From Comamonadaceae bacterium (lineage in GTDB: Bacteria > Pseudomonadota > Gammaproteobacteria > Burkholderiales > Burkholderiaceae_C): 36,699 nt of DNA. The stretch is taken from contig CANJPU010000055.1 in NCBI GenBank assembly GCA_947476285.1, positions 1 to 36,699 on the forward strand, in the 5' to 3' direction. How positions within the stretch are numbered: position 1 is the first letter of the stretch; the number at the start of each line of letters is the position of its first letter. The notes beneath the pieces are model-generated. The model did no database searches, was not told the DNA's origin, and worked only from the letters and a program-made list of their open reading frames with translations. The position numbers and the translations under genes were made by a program. Below are positions 26,910 through 35,502 of this stretch, piece after piece.

Positions 26910-27899
26910 CTACTCATTGCACGTCATCACCCGCACTGGCTTGCCTGCATGGTAGGCCAGAATATTTTCAACTGCCTGGCCAAAGCACAGCGCGTATTGC
27001 TCGTCCGTCACATAGCCGGTGTGCGGCGTCAATATCACGTTGCTCAGCGTGCGCAGTGGGTGCTCCGGGGGTAGCGGCTCGGTCTCGTACACATCAAGCC
27101 CCGCCCCGGCGATACGGCGTTCGCGCAAGGCCTCTACCAGCGCGTCCTGGTCCACAAGCGCCCCGCGTGAGGTATTGACCAAGTAGGCATCGGGCTTCAT
27201 GAGGGCGAGTTCGCGCTGGCCGATCATGCCGCGCGTGCTGTCGGCCAGCACCATGTGCAGACTCACGACGTCCGATTGACTGAGCAAGTCATCCAGCGGC
27301 ATCCGACGCGTCTGGGCTGCAGCTGCGCGCGCGTCGTCCAGATGGGGGCTCCAGGCCAGCGTTTGCATGCCGAACGCTCGGGCCAGATGGGCTACCTGCG
27401 GGCCGGTGACGCCCAGGCCGATGATGCCCAGCGTCTTGCCCCGCAGGCTGCGACCAATGCCGCTCTGCCAGCCACCGGCACGCATCACCTCATGGTCCAC
27501 CACGATGCGCCGCATCAATGCCAATATCAGCCCCATCGCGAGCTCTGGCGCGGCATGAAGAATGGCCTGGGTGCGCGTCACGGTGATGCCCAGCCGGGCG
27601 GCGGCGGCAAAGTCGATATAGCGGTTGTGCGTGCCGGTTGTCACCAGCAGGCGAAGCCGGGGCAGACGCTGGAGCAGCTCCGACGTGAAATGCGTGCGCT
27701 CTCGCTCGGTGATCACCACATCGTATGGCGCCAGACGCTCTGCGGCCTTGTCTGCGGTGTCCAGGTGATCATGAAAGAAATCGACGCTTGCCACACCATT
27801 CAGGCGTGACCAGTCTGTCGCCTGCGCGAAGACCCGCAGGAAATCATTGATGACCGCCACCCGCAGCACTGGCGCCCTCGTCTCATCGGCCAGCGGCAT
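26910..27899 (-). CDS. D-2-hydroxyacid dehydrogenase family protein
   Basis: This NAD-dependent oxidoreductase is of the D-2-hydroxyacid/phosphoglycerate dehydrogenase family. The start at 27899 (MPLADETRAPVLRVAVIND) has GAAGAGA upstream and overlaps the CMD gene by 17 bases. The open frame further upstream is within that gene. The 329 residues have the Rossmann loop GKTLGIIGLGVTGPQVA and the catalytic triad: Arg in VNTSRGALVD, Glu in DVYETEPLP and His in LTPHTGYV. It is the last gene of the Bug-CMD-dehydrogenase series and converges on the RES pair. Confidence 0.92.
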   Translation of the reverse strand: MPLADETRAPVLRVAVINDFLRVFAQATDWSRLNGVASVDFFHDHLDTADKAAERLAPYDVVITERERTHFTSELLQRLPRLRLLVTTGTHNRYIDFAAAARLGITVTRTQAILHAAPELAMGLILALMRRIVVDHEVMRAGGWQSGIGRSLRGKTLGIIGLGVTGPQVAHLARAFGMQTLAWSPHLDDARAAAAQTRRMPLDDLLSQSDVVSLHMVLADSTRGMIGQRELALMKPDAYLVNTSRGALVDQDALVEALRERRIAGAGLDVYETEPLPPEHPLRTLSNVILTPHTGYVTDEQYALCFGQAVENILAYHAGKPVRVMTCNE

Positions 27900-28641
27900 G
27901 CCGATGGATCTCTTCGTCCAGCAAGGGCATGCCCAGCTCGAAGGTCTGCATGCCGATGGTGGACGCAAGCTGCATGACCTGCATGATCTCAGCCGCGCTC
28001 GCACCATGCCTCATAGCATTTCGAATGTGCACCCGCAGGCCCTGGTCATACAGGTGCGTGGTGTTGGAATCGATCGCGATGTAGATCAGCTCCTTGATCT
28101 TGGGTGCGATGCCTGCTGTCTCCCACGGTACGGCGCTAAAGCGCAAATAGGCTGCAAAGAAAGCCGGTGACAGCGTCAGCACCTGGTCCCAGAAATCGCC
28201 CCAGTAGCCCCGGATGCGGATGAACTCCTCTTTCATTTGCGCCCGCTCTTCGTCGCTCACCAGCGCGATGGCAGCGCCTGCCTTGTCGGCTTCGTCGAAC
28301 AGCACCGGCACACCAAAGGTGCAGCTATGCAAGCCCAGGGCCGCGACAAGCTGGAACACTTCGACAATCTGCTCGCGCGTCGCGCCCAGGCCCAGCGCTT
28401 GGCGAATGTGGGTTCGCAGCGTGGGCGCAAAGAGGTTGGTGGGCGTCGCCGTAAGCGCAATCATGATGAAGGCCCGGTCCAGGGCGGGCAGCGGCCCGAG
28501 CACGGTGCTCGCGGTCACGAGTTGGTCATAGGCTTGCAAGAATGCTGGAGAGACTTCACCCAGCGCATTGAGCGCAGCGCTGCGCTCGCCATGTTGCGAT
28601 GTAGATTGTGGTGCACCGGCGCCGGCAGGCTGCGTCAGCAT
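27883..28641 (-). CDS. Double-domain carboxymuconolactone decarboxylase-family protein
   Basis: The CMD/AhpD fold occurs in decarboxylases, peroxidases and related enzymes. The 252 residues contain two CMD repeats: about 50-125 (TNLFAPTLRTHIRQALGLGATREQIVEVFQ) and about 185-245 (YDQGLRVHIRNAMRHGASAAEIMQVMQ). There is a single Cys (LHSCTF) and no CxxC, so an AhpD-like thiol peroxidase role is unlikely. It sits 4 bases after the Bug gene and overlaps the dehydrogenase gene. A lactone or decarboxylation role in acid breakdown is possible but unproven. Confidence 0.87.
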   Translation of the reverse strand: MLTQPAGAGAPQSTSQHGERSAALNALGEVSPAFLQAYDQLVTASTVLGPLPALDRAFIMIALTATPTNLFAPTLRTHIRQALGLGATREQIVEVFQLVAALGLHSCTFGVPVLFDEADKAGAAIALVSDEERAQMKEEFIRIRGYWGDFWDQVLTLSPAFFAAYLRFSAVPWETAGIAPKIKELIYIAIDSNTTHLYDQGLRVHIRNAMRHGASAAEIMQVMQLASTIGMQTFELGMPLLDEEIHRHAAGR

Positions 28642-28644
28642 GGC

Positions 28645-29610
28645 TCAGCTCCCCTTGACGCCGGCTGCCTTGATCAGGCGCGCCCAGCGATCGGTGTCTT
28701 TCTCCAGGAACTGGCGAAACTCCGAGGGCGTGCTTGTCACCGTGACTGCGCCCAGATCGCGCAGCCGGTCGCGTGTTTCCGGCTTGTTCAGAGATTGATG
28801 GATGGCCTGCGAAAGCTTCTCCACGATGGCAGCGGGTGTGCCTGCCGGTGCCAGCACACCCAGCCACGGCACTGTATCCACAAAACCGGGATAACCAGCC
28901 TCGGCCATGGTGGGAACCGCCGGAAAATCAGGATGGCGTTGCGCAGTGCCGGAGGCGAGCACCTTCACCTGTTTTTGTTTGACCATGTCGGCCACGCCAA
29001 TCATCGGATAGAACACCGTCGTCACGCGGCCGGCCATCACTTCGACAATCGCATTGGCATTGCCCCGGAAGGGAACATGCGTCATCTTGGTGTCCGACAG
29101 CATCGAAAACAAAGCGCCGCCCAGATGCCCAGATGAGCCCACCCCGGCCGATGCGTAGGAAACTTCATCGGGTGCGGCCTTTGCCGCGCGCACCAAGTCC
29201 TGTACCGAATTGAGCGGCGACTGCGCCGGTGTCAGCAGCAGCAGCGGCAGAATGCAAACCTGGGTGATCGGGGTGAAATCTTTGATGGGATCGAAGCGCA
29301 GCTTGCTCATCAGAATCTGATTCGTCAGGTGCGTGTGCGCGGTGAACAACAAGGTGTAGCCATCGGGCGGTGCCTGCCCGACGAAATCGGTGGCAATGTT
29401 GCCGCTGGCTCCGGTCCTGTTCTCCACCACCACGTTTTGCTTGAGAATCTCGGTCAAGTCCTTGGCGATGTGCCGAGCGATCACGTCGGTGGGGCCGCCA
29501 GCGGCAAAGCCCAGAACCAACCGGACGGAACGGTCAGGAAATGACTGAGCGCTTGCCGCCGAGGCAAGCGCGATGCTTGCGATCATTGCAAGGCTGCGAA
29601 GAATCTGCAT
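28645..29610 (-). CDS. Bug/TctC-family periplasmic solute receptor
   Basis: The 321 residues begin with a signal peptide (LAMIASIALASAASAQ) and the Bug fold: FPDRSVRLVLGFAAGGPTDVIARHIAKDL, GNIATDFVGQAPPDGYTLLFT, and VSYASAGVGSSGHLGGALF. AGGAGACACCC precedes the ATG at 29610. It leads the CMD-dehydrogenase series and diverges from the bicupin gene. No permease genes are present. The ligand is probably a carboxylic acid used by the neighbouring enzymes, by context only. Confidence 0.93.
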   Translation of the reverse strand: MQILRSLAMIASIALASAASAQSFPDRSVRLVLGFAAGGPTDVIARHIAKDLTEILKQNVVVENRTGASGNIATDFVGQAPPDGYTLLFTAHTHLTNQILMSKLRFDPIKDFTPITQVCILPLLLLTPAQSPLNSVQDLVRAAKAAPDEVSYASAGVGSSGHLGGALFSMLSDTKMTHVPFRGNANAIVEVMAGRVTTVFYPMIGVADMVKQKQVKVLASGTAQRHPDFPAVPTMAEAGYPGFVDTVPWLGVLAPAGTPAAIVEKLSQAIHQSLNKPETRDRLRDLGAVTVTSTPSEFRQFLEKDTDRWARLIKAAGVKGS

Positions 29611-29887
29611 GGGTGTCTCCTTTTTGGCCGGTGAAGCGGCTTGTGCGATGGCCGCAGTGTGAGCCTGCGTTCAGGACACACCGTACCACCTCGCATGCTA
29701 ACGATGATTGCCCCCGCATGCCACTGGCCGGTGTGGATAGAAGCTTTGCAGGATACGCAAGCGGCCAAGGGCTGCAGCCTGCGTGCTTGCGCACCTTGCA
29801 AGGTTTCTTTGCAAAATCGACCCTTGCGTTCCGTGCGTGTGCACAATAGGCTTGCCGAGTTCAAAATGCCCCTCAGGAGACGAATCG
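29611..29887. promoter_or_regulatory. Divergent control region between Bug and bicupin operons
   Basis: This 277-base region separates two divergent operons. CCTTGCAAGG is a palindrome at about 29794-29803, and CCTTGC recurs near 29821. The 15-mer at 29678-29692 resembles one before the last Bug gene (36508-36522). I find no convincing -35/-10 pair. It must hold both promoters, but their exact places cannot be given. Confidence 0.45.
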
Positions 29888-30706
29888 ATGTCCTCAACCC
29901 ATGCATCCCCTGCCCCCGCTGCTGCGCGCTGGTTGCCAATTCAACGCTACGATCTGGCATTACAAACTGACGCGGTCTGGACGGACGCTGGCAATGGGGT
30001 CCTGCAGCGCGATCTCGGCCTGGGCCGCGCCAGCGATGGCGCCATGCAGGGGCGCGAGCTGAGATGCGATGGCAACGAGCGCGAACTGCCTGAGCCCTTG
30101 CGCCAGGCAGGCACACATTTCCACTTGATTCAGGTTTTGCAGGGCAGTGTGAGCCTGGCCAACGCTGATGGCTCCCGCACTGTGCTGGAGCGCGGCGACT
30201 GCATGCATCAGCCCGCGCTGGCTGCCACGCACAGAGTGCATCTGGGCGCAGATTCCCGCGTGCTGGAGCTTGCCGTGCCCAAGAGCCCATCGGTGGCTGG
30301 GCAAGCATTCGATCTGGAAACGCCACAGCGAGCCGCGCAAGCAGTGATCAACCGTGACGTGGCCGAAGCTTATGTCCGAGGAGATGGCCCGCGCTCGTAC
30401 TTTCTCTATCGAGACCTTGGTGTGGCTGCCGCCACCAACCGGCGTGTTCACATCCACCTTTTGAAGGCTACCGCGCCCTCCTCGCCCGGGGGCACGGGCG
30501 AGCACCGACACACCATGTGCCAATTGTTTTATGTGCTGAGCGGCTGGGCCGATCTGGAAGTAGAAGGCCACCCTACAGTGCGCATGCGCGGTGGTGATGC
30601 CATGTGCATTTCAGCCGGCAGCAAGCACAATGTGCCCGCCTTCTCGCAAGACTACGCCATCATCGAGTTGTGCATTCCGGCGGACTACGACACCGTGGAC
30701 GCCTGA
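29888..30706 (+). CDS. Bicupin protein with Gln in both metal motifs
   Basis: The start at 29888 has AGGAG 8-9 bases upstream, and the open frame before it looks non-coding. The 272 residues hold two cupin domains. Domain 1 has HFH (H77, H79) followed by Q82, and domain 2 has HRH (H206, H208) followed by Q212, with a late His in GSKHNV (H247). In the common cupin motif HxHx3-4E the Glu is a metal ligand, and here both domains have Gln. It may be an unusual metal dioxygenase, an isomerase or a sensor. It is 4 bases from the FAH gene, so the two likely work in sequence. Confidence 0.85.
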   Translation: MSSTHASPAPAAARWLPIQRYDLALQTDAVWTDAGNGVLQRDLGLGRASDGAMQGRELRCDGNERELPEPLRQAGTHFHLIQVLQGSVSLANADGSRTVLERGDCMHQPALAATHRVHLGADSRVLELAVPKSPSVAGQAFDLETPQRAAQAVINRDVAEAYVRGDGPRSYFLYRDLGVAAATNRRVHIHLLKATAPSSPGGTGEHRHTMCQLFYVLSGWADLEVEGHPTVRMRGGDAMCISAGSKHNVPAFSQDYAIIELCIPADYDTVDA

Positions 30707-30709
30707 CAC

Positions 30710-31723
30710 ATGAAGCTCGCCACACTCAGAACACCCGGCAAGCGCGACGGCCAACTCGTTGTGGTGAGCCGTGATCTCACGCGCTATGCAAGTGCCGCAG
30801 CCATCGCCCCTGATTTGCAAAGAGCGCTGGAGGCATGGGACGATGTGTCGGGCGCACTGCGCAAGCTGTATGACCGACTCAATGGAGGCCTTGAATCAAG
30901 CGCCCAGCCCTTGGACTGCGCCGCCTGCGACTCACCCTTGCCACGCGCCTTCCAGTGGCTTGACGCGTCGTCTTATCTCAACCATGTGGAACTGGTACGC
31001 AAGGCGCGTGGCGCGCAGGTGCCGGCTTCTTTTTACGATGACCCCTTGATGTACCAGGGCGGCTCCGACAGTTTCATCGGGCCGAGGGACCGGATTGTGG
31101 CGCAAGAGGAATGGGGCATCGACTTTGAAGCCGAAGTGGCCGTGGTCACTGGCGACTTGCCCCTGGGCGCCTCGCCGGCACAGGCACTGGCAGCGGTGCG
31201 CCTGGTGATGCTGGTCAATGATGTGTCGCTGCGTCACCTGCTGCGCACCGAAGTGACCAAGGAACTGGGCTTCGTGCAGTCCAAACCGGCCACCGCGTTT
31301 TCGCCGGTTGCAGTGACGCCAGACGAGCTTGGCGATGCGTGGCAAGGCGGTAAGCTGCACTTGCCGATGGTGGTGCACCTCAAGGGCAAGCTATTTGGCA
31401 AACCCAACGCCGGCCAAGGCATGTGCTTTGACTTCTCGCGCCTGATCGCGCACGCGGCGAAAACCCGCGAGATCGAAGCTGGCTCTATTTTCGGTTCGGG
31501 CACCGTGTCAAACAAGCAGGACAGCTTGTGGGGCTCCAGCGTGAGCAACGGCGGTGTGGGTTACTGCTGCATCGCCGAACTGCGCATGTACGAAACCATC
31601 GAAAGCGGCCAGGCCAAGACCGAATTCATGCACCATGGCGACACGGTGCGCATCGAGATGATGGACGCCGAAAATCGATCGATCTTCGGCGCCATTGAAA
31701 ACACCGCTGCGCCGCTTCCCTGA
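30710..31723 (+). CDS. Fumarylacetoacetate hydrolase-family enzyme
   Basis: FAH-fold enzymes use a divalent metal to hydrolyse, decarboxylate or hydrate beta-diketo and 2-oxo acids. The 337 residues have an extra N-terminal domain of about 70-80 residues and then the FAH core: FIGPRDRIVAQEEWGIDFEAEVAVVTGDLP (the acidic E-x-E metal ligands), VMLVNDVSLR, GSIFGSGTVSN and MHHGDTVRIEMM. It follows the bicupin by 3 bases, which suggests ring or chain cleavage followed by C-C hydrolysis. Substrate unknown. Confidence 0.92.
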   Translation: MKLATLRTPGKRDGQLVVVSRDLTRYASAAAIAPDLQRALEAWDDVSGALRKLYDRLNGGLESSAQPLDCAACDSPLPRAFQWLDASSYLNHVELVRKARGAQVPASFYDDPLMYQGGSDSFIGPRDRIVAQEEWGIDFEAEVAVVTGDLPLGASPAQALAAVRLVMLVNDVSLRHLLRTEVTKELGFVQSKPATAFSPVAVTPDELGDAWQGGKLHLPMVVHLKGKLFGKPNAGQGMCFDFSRLIAHAAKTREIEAGSIFGSGTVSNKQDSLWGSSVSNGGVGYCCIAELRMYETIESGQAKTEFMHHGDTVRIEMMDAENRSIFGAIENTAAPLP

Positions 31724-31736
31724 GTTCTTTTGGCCG

Positions 31737-32714
31737 CTATCTGGCGCCGTCCAGAGACTTCAAGAGCTTGTCCCATTTGTCGATCTCGGAACGAAACAGC
31801 GCGGCGAATTGATCCGCGCTGGCGTTGGAGCGCTCCAGCCCGAAGCCCGCCAGTTTTTGCGCGACTTCCGGGTTTGCATTGGATTCACGCACCGCGGCCG
31901 CGAGCTTTCCGATCACATCGCGCGGCGTGTTGGCCGGCGCGAAGTAGCCGAGCCAGAAGTTGACATCGTAGTTTGGCACGCCGCTCTCGTGCACGCTGGG
32001 CACATCGGGCAAGGCCTTGCTGCGTTGCAAGCTGGTGACGGCCAGCGCCCGCAGACGCCCGGCCTTGACCAGTTGGCTCGAACCGGTGATGGTGTCAAAG
32101 CCCACCTGAATCTGCCCACCCACCAGCGCGGTGACCGCCGGCCCTCCGCCCTGGAAAGGCACATGCACGAGATCGACACCGGCCATGCGCTTGAAGAGTT
32201 CGGCCGCCAGATGGTTGGATGAGCCACGGCCCGAAGAGCCGTAGTTCAGCTTGCCAGGGTTGGCCCTGGCGTAGTCGATGAGCTCCTGGATGCTTTTGAC
32301 TGGCACACCAGGGTTGACCACGATCAAAAATGGCGCACTGCCAACCATCGCAACCGGTGCAAGCACCGCCGGCACATCGATCTTCGCGTTCTCATGCTGC
32401 ACCGTCGCCGAGGTGGTAATGGTGGACGAATGAAACAAGAGCGTGTGGCCATCGGCCTTGGCCTGCGCGACCACAGCAATGCCAATGGCCCCTGCCGCGC
32501 CCGGCCTGTTGTCCACCACCATCGGTTGGCCCAGGTAGGCTGCCATCGGTGTTGTCAGCAGACGCGCGACCGGATCGACCACGCCGCCTGGCGGATAGGG
32601 CACGACAACGCGAATCGTCTGCGTGGGAAAGTCCTGCGCATGCGCAGCCCTGCTGCCAGCCAACAGGCTCGCGCCAAGCGCAAAAATGGTTTTTCGGCGC
32701 ACTGAGGAATGCAT
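31737..32714 (-). CDS. Bug/TctC-family periplasmic solute receptor
   Basis: The 325 residues start with an Arg-rich signal peptide (MHSSVRRKTIFALGASLLAGSRAAHAQ), possibly Tat-like though without a clear twin-Arg consensus. The Bug motifs follow: FPTQTIRVVVPYPPGGVVDPVARLL, NRPGAAGAIGIAVVAQAKADGHTLLF and GKLNYGSSGRGSSNHLAAELF. AGGAGCTCCG precedes the ATG. It follows the P450 and small CMD genes in the same direction, about 35 bases after the latter, and so is probably co-transcribed with them. It converges on the FAH gene. Confidence 0.93.
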   Translation of the reverse strand: MHSSVRRKTIFALGASLLAGSRAAHAQDFPTQTIRVVVPYPPGGVVDPVARLLTTPMAAYLGQPMVVDNRPGAAGAIGIAVVAQAKADGHTLLFHSSTITTSATVQHENAKIDVPAVLAPVAMVGSAPFLIVVNPGVPVKSIQELIDYARANPGKLNYGSSGRGSSNHLAAELFKRMAGVDLVHVPFQGGGPAVTALVGGQIQVGFDTITGSSQLVKAGRLRALAVTSLQRSKALPDVPSVHESGVPNYDVNFWLGYFAPANTPRDVIGKLAAAVRESNANPEVAQKLAGFGLERSNASADQFAALFRSEIDKWDKLLKSLDGAR

Positions 32715-32749
32715 CGGAGCTCCTGGATATGTTCAAAAAAATAGGCTTG

Positions 32750-33145
32750 TCAAAACGCGATTCCGCGCTTGCGCATGGCTTCTTCGGCGATTCTGCATGC
32801 CTCATTGGCCGCCGGAAAGCCGCAGTAAATTACCGACTGCAGCACGACTTCTTTCAGTTGCGCCGGTGTGCAGCCATTGGTGAGCGCCGCGTCCATGTGA
32901 ATCGCAAGCTCGTGGTGGCGCCCCAGGGCAGTGAGCATTGCCACTGTCACCAGGCTTCGCGCCCTGCGGTCAATCTCCGGGCGCGTCCACACAGCGCCCA
33001 TGGCCAGCTCGGACAGCGCCCGCAGTTCGCGGTTGAAATCGTTGGTGCTTGCAGCGCGCTTGGCCGCGTAGTCGGCGCCTGCGAATGACTGCATCACCGC
33101 CAAGCCCTCGGCCCGCTGCTCGTCGATTGTTTTGGGTTTGTTCAT
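32750..33145 (-). CDS. Small carboxymuconolactone decarboxylase-family protein (PcaC-like)
   Basis: The 131 residues match the single-domain PcaC size. Core motifs are SELAMGAVWTRPEIDRRARSLVTVAMLTALGR, HHELAIHMDAALTNGCTPAQLKEVVLQSVIYCGFPAA and EACRIAEEA, as in gamma-carboxymuconolactone decarboxylase of the protocatechuate path. No other protocatechuate genes are present, so the substrate may differ. Its ATG overlaps the P450 stop (ATGA), which suggests joint production. Confidence 0.9.
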   Translation of the reverse strand: MNKPKTIDEQRAEGLAVMQSFAGADYAAKRAASTNDFNRELRALSELAMGAVWTRPEIDRRARSLVTVAMLTALGRHHELAIHMDAALTNGCTPAQLKEVVLQSVIYCGFPAANEACRIAEEAMRKRGIAF

Positions 33146-34392
33146 TGGTTTGTCTCGACTATCAGTGGTCCGTACGATCGCATCATGAAGCCGTGAAAGC
33201 TCGGCTTCTCGCCCGGTGCAAGCCGCAGCCTGGGGTATCGCTCCAGCATGGCGTGCATGCCGTCAACCAGCTCGGCCCGTGCCAGCGTGGCACCGGGGCA
33301 TGAACGCGGACCGGTCAAAAACGACAAGTGATTGCGCGGCTGAGGGCGTTCCATGTCCACTGCATGAGGGCAGGTAAAAACGCTGGGGTCTCGGTTGGCG
33401 GCCATCAAAATCACCACCACCATCTGCCCCTTGGCGATGGGTACGCCGGCCACTTCAGTGTCCGCCGTCACGCGGCGCGAGCGAAACTGCACGGTGCCGT
33501 TCAGGCGCAGTGCTTCCTCGGCGAAGCGTTCAACAGCGGGCCTACCGCCCTCGCGCACCTGCTTCATCAGCGTGTCGTCCGTCAGCAGCATGTACCAGGC
33601 ATTTGCCATGGCATGGGTGGTGGTGTCGATGCCGGCAAAGAGCAACCTGCGGCAAGCGTCCAGGGAATCGACCTCGTTCCAGTCGGCAAATATGGCAGGG
33701 CCGCCGGCCCACAAGCGGCTGATCATGTCTTGCCCATCACTGCCGCGCCGCGCCGCCACAATGGGGCGCAAGATCTCATCAAGCTCCTGGGCTGCAGCCA
33801 CCGCGCGCTGCGTGAGGGCCTGGGTGTGTGCCGACACCTCGCCCTCCAGTTTCAATGCGCTGGCCAGGCTGGCGAAGGCGGCGATATCGTCGTTAAGGCG
33901 CTTGAGCTGCGTCAGAAACTCGGCGTCCTTGCGTGGTAGGTCGAGCAGTCGGGCAAACACTTGCACCGGCAAATGCGCAATGTAGTCCTTGACCAGATCA
34001 AACCGGGGCCGGCCTTGCAGGCCATCGAGCAAGGAGTTGATGGCAGGCTCCACCGCGCTGGGGCGATAGCGGCCTACCCATTGCGGGGACAGCAGGTCTC
34101 GCACCCACCAGCGGTGCATCTCGCGGTGTTTCTCGCCATGCAAAAAGAAGAACGAGCGCGGGTTTTCGCCGCGAATCTTGGCGTAGGCGCTGCCTGCCTG
34201 CATGGTCGTGAACGGATGCATGAACAAAGCATCGTCCTGCAGCACCTGGCGAGCGGCTTGATTGCCCACCACCAAGAAAGCCTTCATGCCTTCGTCCCAG
34301 ACGACATCGCCTCGCTCGCGCACGCTCTCGTAGAACGAATAGGGCTCGGTGTCTTCGGTGTCCAGGAAAGAGGCGTCGGCGCTGAGTGTCAT
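33142..34392 (-). CDS. Cytochrome P450
   Basis: This haem-thiolate monooxygenase has 416 residues, typical of soluble bacterial class I P450s. Visible motifs are the I-helix AGIDTTT (253-259), the ExxR in EEALR (292-296), NRDPSVFTCPHAVDMERP, and the haem loop FLTGPRSCPG (358-367) with the axial Cys at 365. No ferredoxin or reductase gene is in the window, so electrons must come from elsewhere. It leads the P450-CMD-Bug operon and diverges from a LysR gene, its likely regulator. A role in hydroxylation or O-demethylation of an imported acid is inferred. Confidence 0.95.
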   Translation of the reverse strand: MTLSADASFLDTEDTEPYSFYESVRERGDVVWDEGMKAFLVVGNQAARQVLQDDALFMHPFTTMQAGSAYAKIRGENPRSFFFLHGEKHREMHRWWVRDLLSPQWVGRYRPSAVEPAINSLLDGLQGRPRFDLVKDYIAHLPVQVFARLLDLPRKDAEFLTQLKRLNDDIAAFASLASALKLEGEVSAHTQALTQRAVAAAQELDEILRPIVAARRGSDGQDMISRLWAGGPAIFADWNEVDSLDACRRLLFAGIDTTTHAMANAWYMLLTDDTLMKQVREGGRPAVERFAEEALRLNGTVQFRSRRVTADTEVAGVPIAKGQMVVVILMAANRDPSVFTCPHAVDMERPQPRNHLSFLTGPRSCPGATLARAELVDGMHAMLERYPRLRLAPGEKPSFHGFMMRSYGPLIVETNQ

Positions 34393-34545
34393 TTCGTCGT
34401 TTCCCGTGGGAGGCCCATGGGCGCTCTTTGTTCAAAGCGGTGAGCTTAGGCCAAGCGGCCCTAAAGCGCCACGCGCAGAATTGATCAGCATCATTGCACG
34501 TCGTGCAAAATCGCCATTCTTGCGCTTGAATTGGAAGGAAGGCAA
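34393..34545. promoter_or_regulatory. P450/LysR divergent control region with LysR-type box
   Basis: TTGCACGTCGTGCAA at 34494-34508 is a perfect 6-bp inverted repeat and fits the LysR T-N11-A pattern. It lies about 38 bases before the LysR ATG. A second, imperfect palindrome (TTAGGCC-AAGC-GGCCCTAA) lies at about 34446-34464, nearer the P450. Both are candidate sites for the adjacent LysR protein. Confidence 0.6.
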
Positions 34546-35469
34546 ATGGACACCCTGCAGCAGATGCGCATCTTTGTGCTGTCTGTGCGTTCGGGCAGTT
34601 TTTCAGAGGCAGGCCGGCAGATGGATTTGTCGCCCGCCTCCGTTTCGCGCTATGTGCAAGCCCTGGAAGAGCGCTTTGGCGCGCGCCTGGTGAATCGATC
34701 AAGCCGCAGACTCTCACTCACGCACGCCGGAGAGGTGCTGATGGAGCGCGCCAGCCGTGTGCTGCAAGAATACGATGAGATCAAGCCTGCCATCGCCGAT
34801 GTCGGCCAGGGGTTGCAGGGGCGGCTGCATGTGCATGCGCGCGAATTCATCGGCCACCATCTGATCGCGCCTCTCACCGCGCGCTTTCTTGAGCAGCATC
34901 CCGAGGTCGATGTCATCCTCACCCTGTCGGACAAGCCCCTGGACCTGATCGAGAACAACATCGACGTGTCCATCCGAACCGAACGAGGCAACGAGATCAA
35001 GCAGTTGTCGCTGGTGATGAAAAAGCTCGGCTCCTGGCCGCGCGTGGTCTGCGCCAGCCCTTCGTATCTGCACCAGCGCGGCAAGCCGCGCACCCCGCTG
35101 GAACTGGCGCAGCACGACTGCCTGACCTACCAGTTTCATCAGGCTGCGCCGGTCTGGCATTTTCGCCGAGGCAAGGAAGAAGAACAGGTCAAGGTCCACG
35201 CCCGGGTGCAGTCATCAAGCGGAGAGGCTCTGCGCCGCTTCGCGCTGCAGGGCCAAGGCATCGCCCTCATGCCGCTTTGGTCTGTGTCGGCCGACATTGA
35301 AGCAGGCCGCCTGGTGGCCGTGTTGCAGGGCTACCATGCAACGCCAACCAACGCACCCTTTCAGCACAACGTGTTTGCCGTGTACCAAAAGGCACGACAT
35401 CAATCGGCCAGACTCAAGGCATTTTTGCAGACGCTGGTGGCGTCCATGTCGCAGGCCGAGGTAGCGTAA
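34546..35469 (+). CDS. LysR-family transcriptional regulator
   Basis: The start at 34546 (MDTLQQMRIFVLSVRSGSFSEAG) has GGAAGGAAGG upstream. A TTG five codons earlier is less likely. Residues 1-60 form the winged HTH with recognition helix SPASVSRYVQALEERFGARLVNRSSRRLSLT. From about 90 comes the effector domain (LQGRLHVHAREFIGHHLIAP, DKPLDLIENNIDVSIRTERG). It has 307 residues, a normal size, of the CrgA-like subgroup by look. It diverges from the P450 operon and probably controls it and itself in response to the substrate. Confidence 0.93.
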   Translation: MDTLQQMRIFVLSVRSGSFSEAGRQMDLSPASVSRYVQALEERFGARLVNRSSRRLSLTHAGEVLMERASRVLQEYDEIKPAIADVGQGLQGRLHVHAREFIGHHLIAPLTARFLEQHPEVDVILTLSDKPLDLIENNIDVSIRTERGNEIKQLSLVMKKLGSWPRVVCASPSYLHQRGKPRTPLELAQHDCLTYQFHQAAPVWHFRRGKEEEQVKVHARVQSSSGEALRRFALQGQGIALMPLWSVSADIEAGRLVAVLQGYHATPTNAPFQHNVFAVYQKARHQSARLKAFLQTLVASMSQAEVA

Positions 35470-35502
35470 CGCGCAGGGCCGCGTCAAACACCGTCAACCG
35501 GT

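Noticed and set aside
28237..29136. A 299-codon open frame on the plus strand
   Set aside because: It is antisense to the CMD and Bug genes and has no RBS or recognisable motif.
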